Of a DNA stretch of 6,324 bases, positions 1-6,324 are shown piece by piece. The stretch lies in the NCBI GenBank assembly GCA_026982145.1, contig JALSHQ010000030.1, positions 1 through 6,324 on the forward strand, written 5' to 3'. Made by a program: the position numbers and the translations under genes. Within the stretch, counting starts at the first letter, position 1. Each line of letters opens with the position of its first letter. The notes beneath the pieces were generated by a model. The model searched no databases. It saw only the letters and a list, made by a program, of their open reading frames with translations, and was not told the DNA's origin. Source of the DNA: Gammaproteobacteria bacterium. GTDB lineage: Bacteria; Pseudomonadota; Gammaproteobacteria; SZUA-140.

Positions 1-703
1 CTTGATCGGTTGCGAGTTTGCTAATGACCTGATCGATGCAGGTAAAGCCGTTACCATTATTGGCCCCGATGCATATCCTATCAGTGGCATGCTGCCCGAG
101 AAAATTGGCAGCGCCCTGAAGTCTGCGCTCGCCACGCAAGGGGTGGCTTGGTACCTCGACACCACAGCGACCACTGTCAATAAAACTGATTGTGGTTATC
201 GCATCACACTGGCCAGTGGCACTGAAATCACGGCTGATTTGGTAATCTCAGCCATTGGGCTGCGACCCAATACCGCCTTGGCTGAGGCTTCTGGGCTGGT
301 GGTTAACCGGGGCGTGGTCACTAACCGATTCTTAGAAACATCAACCGATGGGATCTTCGCACTGGGTGACTGCGCTGAAATTGATGGCATGAATCTGCCG
401 TTTGTCGCCCCACTGATGATCGCCGCGCGTGCGTTGGCACAGCAGTTAAACGGCAATAGAGTCGCCATTAAATACCCGCCGATGGCCGTCGTGACCAAAA
501 CCCCCGCCTGCCCGCTGGTGACGCTACCCCCAACTCGCCATGAAAAAGGCGAATGGCATTACGAAGGAGGTGCCAGCCACATCACCGCACGCTTCATCAA
601 TACCGATGGCACACTGCGCGGATTTGCATTGGCAGGAGATCATGTGGATAAAAAACAGTCGCTAATTAAAGCGTTGCAGGATGGAAAGCCCCCCCTACTC
701 TGA
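1..703 (+). CDS. rubB: Rubredoxin-NAD(+) reductase, 5'-truncated by window edge
   Basis: FAD-dependent flavoprotein of the pyridine nucleotide-disulfide reductase class that moves electrons from NAD(P)H to rubredoxin, a soluble cytoplasmic carrier used for alkane hydroxylation or oxidative-stress responses. The frame is open from base 2 and 233 residues are visible. The family is about 385 residues, so roughly 150 N-terminal residues, including the first FAD-binding glycine motif, lie off the left edge; the apparent TTG at base 2 is an internal leucine codon. Visible residues 2-10 (IGCEFANDL) are the end of the NAD-binding Rossmann glycine motif. Residues 116-126 (DGIFALGDCAE) are the second FAD-binding motif. 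Residues 165-177 (TKTPACPLVTLPP) match the small C-terminal domain typical of rubredoxin reductases rather than generic NADH oxidases. The overall match to the Pseudomonas protein, from memory, is strong. The gene ends TGA at 701-703, inside the last codons of convergent putA. No rubredoxin gene is in view. A related NADH-nitric oxide reductase is the main alternative. Confidence 0.88.
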   Translation, partial: LIGCEFANDLIDAGKAVTIIGPDAYPISGMLPEKIGSALKSALATQGVAWYLDTTATTVNKTDCGYRITLASGTEITADLVISAIGLRPNTALAEASGLVVNRGVVTNRFLETSTDGIFALGDCAEIDGMNLPFVAPLMIAARALAQQLNGNRVAIKYPPMAVVTKTPACPLVTLPPTRHEKGEWHYEGGASHITARFINTDGTLRGFALAGDHVDKKQSLIKALQDGKPPLL

Positions 704-3700
704 CTCAGCGTTCAGTGATAACAGTGATGCATTCCCGCCGACTGCCGCGCTGTTCACTGTTATTGTTCGCTCAGTGGAAAAACGTTGCAGGTAGTGTGGT
801 CCGCCTGCTTTTGGGCCCGTGCCAGAGAGTCCTTCACCACCAAATGGCTGCACCCCCACCGCAGCACCGATCATATTGCGATTGATGTAGAGGTTACCAA
901 CATGTGCGCGCTGCTGAATATAGCGTGCGGTAGCATCAATGCGACTATGCACACCGAGTGTGAGCCCGAAAGTGGTCTGGTTAATCTCATCAACCACTGC
1001 GCCCAGCCCTGATGCGGGGTAACGAATCAAGTGCAGTATCGGCCCAAACACTTCACGTTGCAGAAGCGCCAGCCGAGGGATCTCAAACAGGTGTGGCGCA
1101 AAGTAGCTGCCGTGTTGCAGCCCATGCGGCAGTTCACATCGATAGAGTAGTTTGCCTTCACACTGAATCTGTTCAACATGCGCATGCAGTATTTCAAGTG
1201 AGTGATGATCGATTACCGGGCCGATGTCAGTTGCGAGTAGCAGTGGGTCACCGATCACAACTGCTGCCATCGCACCCTTTAATTTATCGATGATATCGTC
1301 AGCAACCTCCTCTTGAACAAACAGCACACGTAATGCTGAACAGCGCTGCCCCGCACTGTTGAATGCCGATTGAATCACGTCCGTCACCACCTGTTCTGGC
1401 AGTGCAGAACTATCGACAATCATGCAGTTAAGGCCACCTGTTTCGGCGATCAACGGCACAATGGCACCACCACGTTGCGCCAGTGTGCGATTGATCGTCT
1501 GCGCCGTTTCCATCGAGCCCGTAAAGGCGACGCCGCAGGTGCGGCTATCCCCCACTAACTGCATGCCGATGGTGCGACCGCTGCCGGTTAATAAGTGCAA
1601 CACCTCGCCCGGCACACCCGCCTGATGCAGTAGTTTCACCGCACGTGCTGCGATCATTGGCGTCTGCGCTGCGGGTTTGGCCACCACACTATTGCCTGCA
1701 GCAAGTGCCGCGCACACCTGCCCCACAAAAATCGCCAGTGGAAAATTCCACGGACTGATGCAGACAAACAGGCCGCGCCCGTGCAACGTCAACGCGTTGT
1801 ACTCACCGGTAGGGCCCGGCAGCAGCAGGGGTTTAACAAAATTTTTGCGTAACATCGACGCATAGTAGCGGCAGAAATCGACTGTCTCCCGCACCTCGCC
1901 TAAACTATCAACAACGCTTTTGCCACTCTCCTTCACACAGAGCGCAATCAACGCTGCGCGCTGCTGCTCAAACAGGTTGGCTGCAACCTCTAAAATATCA
2001 GCGCGCACCGTAGCATCTGTTGCTGACCATTGGGGGGCGGCCGCCGTGGCACTGGCCAGCGCTTCAGCAACCGTCACATCGTCGGCAAGATAAACGGTAC
2101 CGATCGCATGGCGATGGTCTGCAGGTGAAAAGCGTGTTTGATGTGCTTGCGCCTCAATCACTTCATGGCCGTTAACAATCGGTGCCGCACGCCACTGCTC
2201 AGCGTTGATAAGCTCGCCATTATCATCGATGAGTAGGCTCAACTCACTCGCAAGCGCTTTCACTACCTCTGTACTATGAAGATTAAGCCCTGCTGAGTTA
2301 AGGCGCTGCTCTCCAAAGAGCTTTGATGGTAGCGGAATGTGAGGGTGAGGCTTCTGCTCAAGCATCTTAAGTTCAGTGATCGGATCACTGATAATCTCTT
2401 CAATGGCAGCATCACGGTCAGTAATGCGGTTCACAAAAGAGCTGTTCGCACCGTTTTCTAGCAGTCGCCTCACCAAGTATGGAAGCAGTAACTGATAACG
2501 CCCGACCGGGGCATAAATACGGCACGGAATCGAAACCCCACCCCCCCGCATCACTTCGCTATACAGTGCATCACCCATGCCGTGCAAGCGCTGAAACTCG
2601 AAGGGTTCTCCCGTCGAAAGCTCAATAATTGCGGCGACGGTGTGGGCATTATGCGTTGCAAATTGCGGGTAGAAACAGCCACTCGAGGCAAATATTTTTT
2701 GCACACAGGCAAGATAAGCCACGTCAGTGGCACACTTTCGAGTAAAGACTGGATAGCCTGATAGACCAAGTTCCTGAGCACGTTTGATTTCGCTGTCCCA
2801 ATAAGCGCCCTTAACCAAACGCAGCGGAATTTTCCGCCCCACCGACTGACTCAACACCTGCAACCAATCAAGCACCTGCGGTGCTCTTTTCTGGTACGCC
2901 TGTAGCGCCAACCCCAAACCGTGCCAACCTTTCAGTGATGGGTCACGATAAACCGCCTCAAAAATATCCAGTGAAAGCGAGAGGCGATCAGCCTCTTCGG
3001 CATCCACAGTGAGGGTAATCCCTGCGCTGCAGGCTTGCTGGGCAAGGCTTGTTAGGCGCGGCACCAGCTCAGCCAACACTTGCTTGCGCTGGAACGGCTC
3101 ATAACGAGGGTGCAGCGCAGAAAGTTTGACTGAGATACCGGGGCGCTCATAAAGCGGCAAATCGCCTTCGAGCCCACTGCTCACCGCTGCAATGGCGTGG
3201 CAATAGGCTTTATAATAACGCGCTGCATCGTCACGCGTCAGTGCTGCTTCACCAAGCATGTCGTATGAGTAGCGATAGTGAAAGTTTTCTGCTTCGCGAC
3301 TACGAGCAAGTGCGCTTTCAATCGTCGCCCCCATCACAAATTGCTGCCCCATGATGCGCATCGCCTGACGAATTGCCATGCGCACCACTGGCTCACCACT
3401 CTTACTGACGAGCCGCTGCAGAAGGTGCTGGCCATTGTTGAGGGTTTCACCATCGAGGCCAACAATGCGCCCCGTCAACATCAGCCCCCAGGTTGAAGCA
3501 TTAACAAAAAGCGATGAACTGCACCATAAGTGGCTGCCCCAATCGGCCGCACCCAGCTTGTCCTGTATCAGGCGATCTGCTGTTTTATCGTCTGGAATAC
3601 GCAGCAGTGCTTCGGCAAGGCACATCAGCACCACCCCTTCCTGTGAGGAGAGATCATACTCCTGCATAAATGCATCAATACTGCCTTGCGCGTGCGCCTT

Positions 3701-3877
3701 CTCACGCACGCCGATCACAAGTTGACGTGCAAGCGCCTCGATACGGCTTTGTGCATTTCCATCAAACTGGGTCTGTTGTAAAAGCTGGTTAACCACGCGC
3801 GTTTCGTCGCTAAGCCATGCAGCATCAATAGCACTGCGCAGTGGGTCGGTATCACTGGCTATCGGTTCAAAGATCAT
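695..3877 (-). CDS. putA: Bifunctional proline dehydrogenase / glutamate-semialdehyde dehydrogenase PutA (short form)
   Basis: Oxidises proline to glutamate: an FAD barrel makes pyrroline-5-carboxylate and passes electrons to membrane quinone, then an NAD+-dependent aldehyde dehydrogenase makes glutamate. Numbered from ATG 3877 (1060 aa), the barrel spans about 195-490: DAEEADRL 292-299, VKGAYWDSEIKRAQ 355-368, RIYAPVG 453-459 and YLVRRLLENGA 467-477, whose Arg pair binds the proline carboxylate. The dehydrogenase spans about 580-1030: SPWNFP 708-713, catalytic Glu812 in AETGG, catalytic Cys846 in SAGQRCSALR, and PFGGEGLSGTGPKAGGP 1011-1027. It ends just after a GGNASLLSL flap (1047-1055). 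The ribbon-helix-helix DNA-binding domain and the C-terminal domain of the 1320-residue E. coli protein are both absent, so it should be an enzyme without autorepressor activity. An in-frame GTG lies four codons upstream (3889). I prefer ATG because AGGTG (3887-3891) sits 9 nt before it, whereas the GTG is part of that same motif. The reading frame is intact. Confidence 0.97.
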   Translation of the reverse strand: MIFEPIASDTDPLRSAIDAAWLSDETRVVNQLLQQTQFDGNAQSRIEALARQLVIGVREKAHAQGSIDAFMQEYDLSSQEGVVLMCLAEALLRIPDDKTADRLIQDKLGAADWGSHLWCSSSLFVNASTWGLMLTGRIVGLDGETLNNGQHLLQRLVSKSGEPVVRMAIRQAMRIMGQQFVMGATIESALARSREAENFHYRYSYDMLGEAALTRDDAARYYKAYCHAIAAVSSGLEGDLPLYERPGISVKLSALHPRYEPFQRKQVLAELVPRLTSLAQQACSAGITLTVDAEEADRLSLSLDIFEAVYRDPSLKGWHGLGLALQAYQKRAPQVLDWLQVLSQSVGRKIPLRLVKGAYWDSEIKRAQELGLSGYPVFTRKCATDVAYLACVQKIFASSGCFYPQFATHNAHTVAAIIELSTGEPFEFQRLHGMGDALYSEVMRGGGVSIPCRIYAPVGRYQLLLPYLVRRLLENGANSSFVNRITDRDAAIEEIISDPITELKMLEQKPHPHIPLPSKLFGEQRLNSAGLNLHSTEVVKALASELSLLIDDNGELINAEQWRAAPIVNGHEVIEAQAHQTRFSPADHRHAIGTVYLADDVTVAEALASATAAAPQWSATDATVRADILEVAANLFEQQRAALIALCVKESGKSVVDSLGEVRETVDFCRYYASMLRKNFVKPLLLPGPTGEYNALTLHGRGLFVCISPWNFPLAIFVGQVCAALAAGNSVVAKPAAQTPMIAARAVKLLHQAGVPGEVLHLLTGSGRTIGMQLVGDSRTCGVAFTGSMETAQTINRTLAQRGGAIVPLIAETGGLNCMIVDSSALPEQVVTDVIQSAFNSAGQRCSALRVLFVQEEVADDIIDKLKGAMAAVVIGDPLLLATDIGPVIDHHSLEILHAHVEQIQCEGKLLYRCELPHGLQHGSYFAPHLFEIPRLALLQREVFGPILHLIRYPASGLGAVVDEINQTTFGLTLGVHSRIDATARYIQQRAHVGNLYINRNMIGAAVGVQPFGGEGLSGTGPKAGGPHYLQRFSTERTITVNSAAVGGNASLLSLNAESE
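718..763. repeat. 10-bp inverted repeat at the convergent ends of rubB and putA
   Basis: ATAACAGTGA (718-727) is a perfect inverted match to TCACTGTTAT (754-763), with a 26-base loop. It begins 14 bp after the rubB stop and lies inside the last codons of putA (residues about 1037-1052). Transcribed from the plus strand, it could fold behind rubB and protect or end that message. Neither side is followed by a run of T, so it is not a standard intrinsic terminator, and the loop is long. The left arm also sits in a partial direct repeat (CAGTGATAACAGTGAT, 713-728). The pairing is certain as sequence; any function is inference. Confidence 0.35.
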
Positions 3878-3886
3878 CCTGATGAG

Positions 3887-3891
3887 CACCT
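3887..3891 (-). promoter_or_regulatory. Ribosome binding site deciding the putA start
   Basis: AGGTG on the minus strand, 9 nt upstream of ATG 3877. It matches five consecutive bases of the anti-Shine-Dalgarno complement at good spacing. It overlaps the competing GTG codon at 3889, which has no other ribosome binding sequence at a usable distance, so this site argues for the ATG start. Confidence 0.6.
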
Positions 3892-3911
3892 TTATCGACG
3901 GGGGTTACTCG

Positions 3912-3941
3912 ATTGTACGCCCTATTTCAGAATTTCAGCAA
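3912..3941 (-). promoter_or_regulatory. Candidate sigma-70 promoter for putA
   Basis: On the minus strand, TTGCTG (3936-3941, three of six consensus bases) and TACAAT (3912-3917, five of six) are separated by 18 bp. Transcription would start near 3905, giving a leader of about 28 nt that contains the AGGTG site before ATG 3877. The -10 is good and the -35 is poor, which fits a promoter needing an activator or a weak one. The call rests on consensus matching by eye only. The 67-bp gap upstream of the longer putA frame is the only non-coding place for a putA promoter. Confidence 0.4.
3924..3938. repeat. Short tandem direct repeat in the putA promoter
   Basis: ATTTCAG occurs twice with one base between (3924-3930 and 3932-3938), an 8-bp period. 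It lies in the spacer and overlaps the edge of the candidate -35 of putA. It could be half-sites for a regulator, but two 7-mers in an AT-rich promoter can also arise by chance. No regulator gene is in the window. Confidence 0.3.
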
Positions 3942-3956
3942 GGGTGTGAAAACCAT

Positions 3957-4328
3957 TCAGAATGGCTCATTTGCTGCTTGCCGGGCAGATTTTCTCGCCT
4001 CTTGTTCTGCCTCTTGTTTGTCCATGTAGTACAAGTAGTAGCCACATATCGCTGGGAATAGCATCACAAATAACAGGCCGCTTATTTTTTTATTCACCGA
4101 GGACCATCGCCATACAAAAACAAGTCGTTGAATAGCGAAAGCCCACATCACCAATCCACACAGCACTAGAGCAAACCACAGCGTCTCTTTCGTCTTCGTG
4201 ACAACGACTTCGCTCACGACACCCTCTTTACGCAGCTCACGCATTAAGATAGAGGTGACGATCAACAGAACAATCGTCAGTGTTGCCCCCCAGTAACCAC
4301 AGGCATATATTTTTTTAGTGATACCCAT
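3957..4328 (-). CDS. Hypothetical small inner-membrane protein, three predicted membrane segments
   Basis: I do not recognise this 123-residue protein. It has three hydrophobic stretches long enough to cross the membrane: about residues 12-29, 50-73 and 82-102. The loop between the second and third (RLVFVWRWSSVNKK) is strongly basic, which by the positive-inside rule puts it in the cytoplasm, with the N-terminus inside and the charged C-terminal tail (103-123, rich in Glu, Gln, Ala, Arg, Lys) outside. There is no signal-peptide cleavage site, cysteine pair or catalytic motif I can name. An in-frame stop lies 6 nt upstream of the ATG at 4328, so no longer start exists; AAAAAGAG abuts the ATG and is a poor ribosome binding site. 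It lies 58 bp downstream of truD on the same strand and 67 bp upstream of the longer putA frame. Its G+C is about 46% by my hand count (3961-4320), against about 52-60% in sampled rows of putA. The unbroken frame and clear membrane pattern support a real gene, but no family is known to me. Confidence 0.7.
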   Translation of the reverse strand: MGITKKIYACGYWGATLTIVLLIVTSILMRELRKEGVVSEVVVTKTKETLWFALVLCGLVMWAFAIQRLVFVWRWSSVNKKISGLLFVMLFPAICGYYLYYMDKQEAEQEARKSARQAANEPF

Positions 4329-4353
4329 CTCTTTTTACCCATTGATGCTTTGC

Positions 4354-4382
4354 AATAAAATGACAAAACCGCCTGCTGTTAA
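4354..4382 (-). promoter_or_regulatory. Weak candidate promoter ahead of the hypothetical membrane protein
   Basis: On the minus strand, TTAACA (4377-4382, five of six) is followed after 17 bp by TTTATT (4354-4359, four of six). Transcription would begin about 20 nt before the ATG at 4328. The site lies in the 58-bp gap after truD. I see no terminator in this gap, so read-through from the ispD-ispF-truD unit is equally possible. Confidence 0.25.
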
Positions 4383-4386
4383 TGCA

Positions 4387-5448
4387 CTATCGAGCCCTGA
4401 AATCCAGCAGCTCTCTTAACACCACCGTCGCATAACTTCCCGCAGGTAGCTCAAACGTCAATTCAAGTGATGTGGCATCAAGCTGTTTGCACTGCAACTC
4501 CAACGGCATTAGACGCAACGAACGGCGTTGCTGTTTTAGACCCGCTCGTTTTAACCCATCGCAAAAAAGGGCTTCATTTTCAGTTGCTGCTAGCTCAAGC
4601 GACTTAACCTCTAGGGATGAAGCGAGTTCACCACTGCCCCACATTGCCCCTGTTGGGTGTAGGTCAAAGCGATCGATGCGCTGTTGAATCTCTTCATCGG
4701 GCGTTTCAATCGGAAAGATACTCTGCGTGCCGTTCAACATCATGACATCACCGGTTATCGCTCTATGCCATGAACCGGTTTCAACGCGTGCTGCCACTAT
4801 TTTATTAAATAACCATGAACGCGCCGCAGAGAGGTAGATGCCTTTCTCTGGGCGTCGTACTTTTTTCAGTTGGCCTGAAAACATCGCCGTCGCTTTTGCT
4901 AGGTTCGAAAACCCAAAGCGCTGCTCGCCAAAATAGTTGGGCAGACCATGATCGGCGATCTTGGAGAGGCGTGTTTTAAACAGACTCATATCGCCCTCAA
5001 TCTCTCTCACCACCAACTTGAAACGATTTCCCCGCAGGGCACCCCGTTTTAGTTTGCGGCGGTGGCGTGTGGTCTCAATAAACTCAATCCCTCCCTCGCT
5101 AAGCTGCTGCCAGTCAGGCGCATCGCGCCCAGCGAGGTCGACACTGAACCATTGCGTAGTCACTGCACGACGATCTTTTAGCCCAGCAAAACCGACATCG
5201 ACCGGGCGAACAGCCGCAAAACGTGCCAACTGTTTAGCCACCCACTCTGTGTTGGCGTTCTTTTTTCGTATCTTTAAAAAAGCGTGCGTGCCGTCACCAT
5301 CGACTTCGAAGCCCAGCACTTCATCAACTTGAAAATCTTCTGGCGTTGAGCGAATCACTCCCCGCAGTGGTGGCTCACCATAGGCGCGCGGCCAATTGAG
5401 TGAAAATAGGCTTTTTTCAGAGGTTGCGGAATCAGGCAAAACAGGCAC
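4387..5448 (-). CDS. truD: tRNA pseudouridine(13) synthase TruD
   Basis: Isomerises uridine 13 to pseudouridine in the D-arm of certain tRNAs, notably glutamate tRNA in E. coli; a cytoplasmic stand-alone enzyme. At 353 residues it matches the usual length (E. coli 349). TPEDFQVDE (35-43) carries the conserved phenylalanine of the active site. GFAGLKDRRAVTTQW (86-100) holds the catalytic aspartate, Asp92. PNYFGEQRFG (170-179) is the family signature with the conserved Asn and Phe, followed by the TruD-specific insertion domain (about 180-300), which opens with SAARSWLFN (207-215). LPAGSYATVVLREL (334-347) is the conserved C-terminal end. The start is GTG at 5446-5448, directly after the ispF stop (TGAGTG), with GGTGA (5457-5461) 8 nt upstream as ribosome binding site. 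The next methionine is residue 154, far inside the catalytic domain, so this start is the reasonable one. It is probably translated by coupling to ispF. TruD commonly follows ispF in gammaproteobacteria. Confidence 0.97.
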   Translation of the reverse strand: MPVLPDSATSEKSLFSLNWPRAYGEPPLRGVIRSTPEDFQVDEVLGFEVDGDGTHAFLKIRKKNANTEWVAKQLARFAAVRPVDVGFAGLKDRRAVTTQWFSVDLAGRDAPDWQQLSEGGIEFIETTRHRRKLKRGALRGNRFKLVVREIEGDMSLFKTRLSKIADHGLPNYFGEQRFGFSNLAKATAMFSGQLKKVRRPEKGIYLSAARSWLFNKIVAARVETGSWHRAITGDVMMLNGTQSIFPIETPDEEIQQRIDRFDLHPTGAMWGSGELASSLEVKSLELAATENEALFCDGLKRAGLKQQRRSLRLMPLELQCKQLDATSLELTFELPAGSYATVVLRELLDFRAR

Positions 5449-5937
5449 TCAATCAGTCACCGGTGATTCGTTTATCAACACGACGGCATGGGTTGATATC
5501 CCCTCACCGCGGCCGGTATAGCCCATTTTTTCAGTGGTCGTCGCTTTAATGTTAACGCGTTCAACCACAACGTTCAGATCTTCTGCCAATCGCTGGCACA
5601 TGGCGGGAATATGTTTGGCCATCTTCGGCGCTTGCGCAATAATGGTGATATCGGCATTTGAAAGTGAATAACCTTTACCACTCAGCAGTGCGACAACGTG
5701 ACGCAGCAGTATACGACTATCGATACCTGCATTATCAGGGTCAGTATCGGGAAAGTGCTGGCCGATATCACCCATGGCTGCTGCCCCCAATAGCGCATCG
5801 CAAAGCGCGTGGATCAACACGTCGCCGTCGGAGTGCGCTTCAAGCCCACGCGCAAAGGGAATCGCAACCCCACCGATGATCACGACATCTTTATCATCCG
5901 TGAAACGGTGCGCATCAAAACCGTGGCCTATTCTCAC
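5449..5937 (-). CDS. ispF: 2-C-methyl-D-erythritol 2,4-cyclodiphosphate synthase IspF
   Basis: Fifth enzyme of the methylerythritol phosphate pathway: cyclises CDP-methylerythritol 2-phosphate to the 2,4-cyclodiphosphate with release of CMP. The family is a cytoplasmic homotrimer with a divalent metal in each active site at the subunit interface. It has 162 residues, the normal length. RIGHGFDAHRF (2-12) supplies metal ligands Asp8 and His10, and His43 in LIHALCDALLGA (41-52) is the third. EAHSDGDV (33-40) is the flexible substrate loop. KATTTEKMGYTGRGEGI (131-147) is the C-terminal signature that binds the cytidine and phosphates. The start is GTG at 5935-5937, which overlaps the ispD stop in a GTGA tetranucleotide, with AGGAG (5946-5950) 8 nt upstream. 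The Val/Met-Arg-Ile-Gly-His-Gly beginning fits the family exactly, so the start is firm. It sits between ispD and truD in the usual gammaproteobacterial order. Confidence 0.98.
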   Translation of the reverse strand: MRIGHGFDAHRFTDDKDVVIIGGVAIPFARGLEAHSDGDVLIHALCDALLGAAAMGDIGQHFPDTDPDNAGIDSRILLRHVVALLSGKGYSLSNADITIIAQAPKMAKHIPAMCQRLAEDLNVVVERVNIKATTTEKMGYTGRGEGISTHAVVLINESPVTD

Positions 5938-6324
5938 CCGTTGTACTCCTGTCGTTCTGTGGCAATTCGCTGCTGTTGCAGATAGAGCCGTGCTAGCTCC
6001 AAGTCTTGCGGGGTGGTAACCTTGATATTATCGGGGTGGCCGGGAACAACCATCGGGGCATGCCCAAGTGATTCAACCGCACTCGCTTCGTCTGTCATTG
6101 GAATACCTTGTTTCATGGCATGGTTAATCGCTTCGATCAATAACCCAATACGAAACATCTGCGGCGTTAGCGCCCGCCACAACCCGTTACGATTAACTGT
6201 TTCGGTAATCGCGCCCTCACTGCTGGCGCGTTTCATGGTGTCGTTGACGGGAAGCGCAAGAATCCCACCCACGCTACCATTTACAGTGTCGATAAGATGA
6301 TCGATATCATCAGCGCGCAGACAA
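5934..6324 (-). CDS. ispD: 2-C-methyl-D-erythritol 4-phosphate cytidylyltransferase IspD, 5'-truncated by window edge
   Basis: Third enzyme of the methylerythritol phosphate pathway: joins CTP and methylerythritol 4-phosphate to give CDP-methylerythritol and pyrophosphate, in the cytoplasm. The frame is open to the right edge, so 129 C-terminal residues of a protein usually about 230-240 long are visible. The GTG at 6272 is an internal valine, because the upstream codons (CLRADDIDHLIDTVNG) continue the family alignment. The N-terminal CTP-binding glycine-rich loop is outside the window. Visible motifs are GGILALPVNDTMKRA, with the substrate-binding threonine/arginine region, NRNGLWRALTPQMF, TDEASAVE, and DNIKVTTPQDLELA, with the conserved lysine near the C-terminus. 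The gene ends TGA at 5934-5936, overlapping the ispF GTG by 4 bp. The gene before it in related genomes is usually ftsB, which cannot be checked here. Confidence 0.96.
   Translation of the reverse strand, partial: CLRADDIDHLIDTVNGSVGGILALPVNDTMKRASSEGAITETVNRNGLWRALTPQMFRIGLLIEAINHAMKQGIPMTDEASAVESLGHAPMVVPGHPDNIKVTTPQDLELARLYLQQQRIATERQEYNG
5946..5950 (-). promoter_or_regulatory. Ribosome binding site of ispF inside ispD
   Basis: AGGAG on the minus strand, 8 nt before the GTG at 5937 and within the last codons of ispD. It confirms the GTG start of ispF and fits translation coupled to ispD termination. Confidence 0.7.

Noticed and set aside
196..498. 100-codon open frame on the minus strand opposite rubB
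   Set aside because: Antisense to the conserved FAD-binding region of the reductase; a shadow of a real gene.
3378..3725. 115-codon open frame on the plus strand opposite putA
   Set aside because: Lies wholly antisense to the well-supported proline dehydrogenase half of putA; composition is that of a shadow frame, rich in Arg, Ser and Pro, with no recognisable motif.
3953..3965. Small palindrome CCATT-CAG-AATGG spanning the stop codon of the hypothetical gene
   Set aside because: Only a 5-bp stem with a 3-base loop and no following T run on either strand; too weak to call a terminator.
4329..4386. Possible terminator between truD and the hypothetical gene
   Set aside because: I looked for a GC-rich hairpin followed by T residues on the minus strand in this 58-bp gap and found none.
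4961..5332. 123-codon open frame on the plus strand opposite truD
   Set aside because: Antisense to the TruD catalytic region; low-complexity Arg/Ser-rich translation with no motif.
6013..6300. 95-codon open frame on the plus strand opposite ispD
   Set aside because: Antisense to conserved IspD motifs and without any recognisable feature.
1..6324. CRISPR array, tRNA or rRNA genes, insertion sequence ends, phage or defence genes
   Set aside because: No regularly spaced repeats, cloverleaf-like stretch, transposase frame or terminal inverted repeats are visible; nearly all sequence is accounted for by conserved metabolic and tRNA-modification genes.

Overview
The window looks like a chromosomal, housekeeping segment of a gammaproteobacterium. 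The evidence is the gene order ispD-ispF-truD with tight translational coupling, a PutA closely resembling the enterobacterial core but without the DNA-binding and C-terminal extensions, and a Pseudomonas-like rubredoxin reductase. I cannot place it below class with confidence. Coding density is very high and there is no gene-free stretch above 300 bases. I see no RNA gene, insertion sequence, CRISPR array or phage gene.

Layout, left to right: (1) the 3' two-thirds of a plus-strand rubredoxin-NAD(+) reductase gene, cut by the left edge; (2) a long minus-strand bifunctional proline utilisation gene putA, whose 3' end overlaps the reductase gene tail-to-tail by 9 bp; (3) a 123-residue minus-strand protein of unknown function with three predicted membrane segments; (4) minus-strand truD (tRNA pseudouridine-13 synthase); (5) minus-strand ispF, abutting truD; (6) the 3' part of minus-strand ispD, overlapping ispF by 4 bp and cut by the right edge.

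How they work together: IspD and IspF catalyse the third and fifth steps of the methylerythritol phosphate isoprenoid pathway, and TruD modifies U13 of certain tRNAs. The three form one co-transcribed, translationally coupled unit read right to left. In many gammaproteobacteria this cluster continues into surE-pcm-nlpD-rpoS. Here it is followed by the small membrane protein and then by putA, which probably has its own promoter and converts proline to glutamate, feeding electrons to the quinone pool. The reductase passes electrons from NAD(P)H to rubredoxin and converges on putA. Nothing in the window requires a new biological system. The points most worth a second look are the unknown membrane protein at the point where surE would be expected, the 10-bp inverted repeat at the convergent gene ends, and the start codon of putA.
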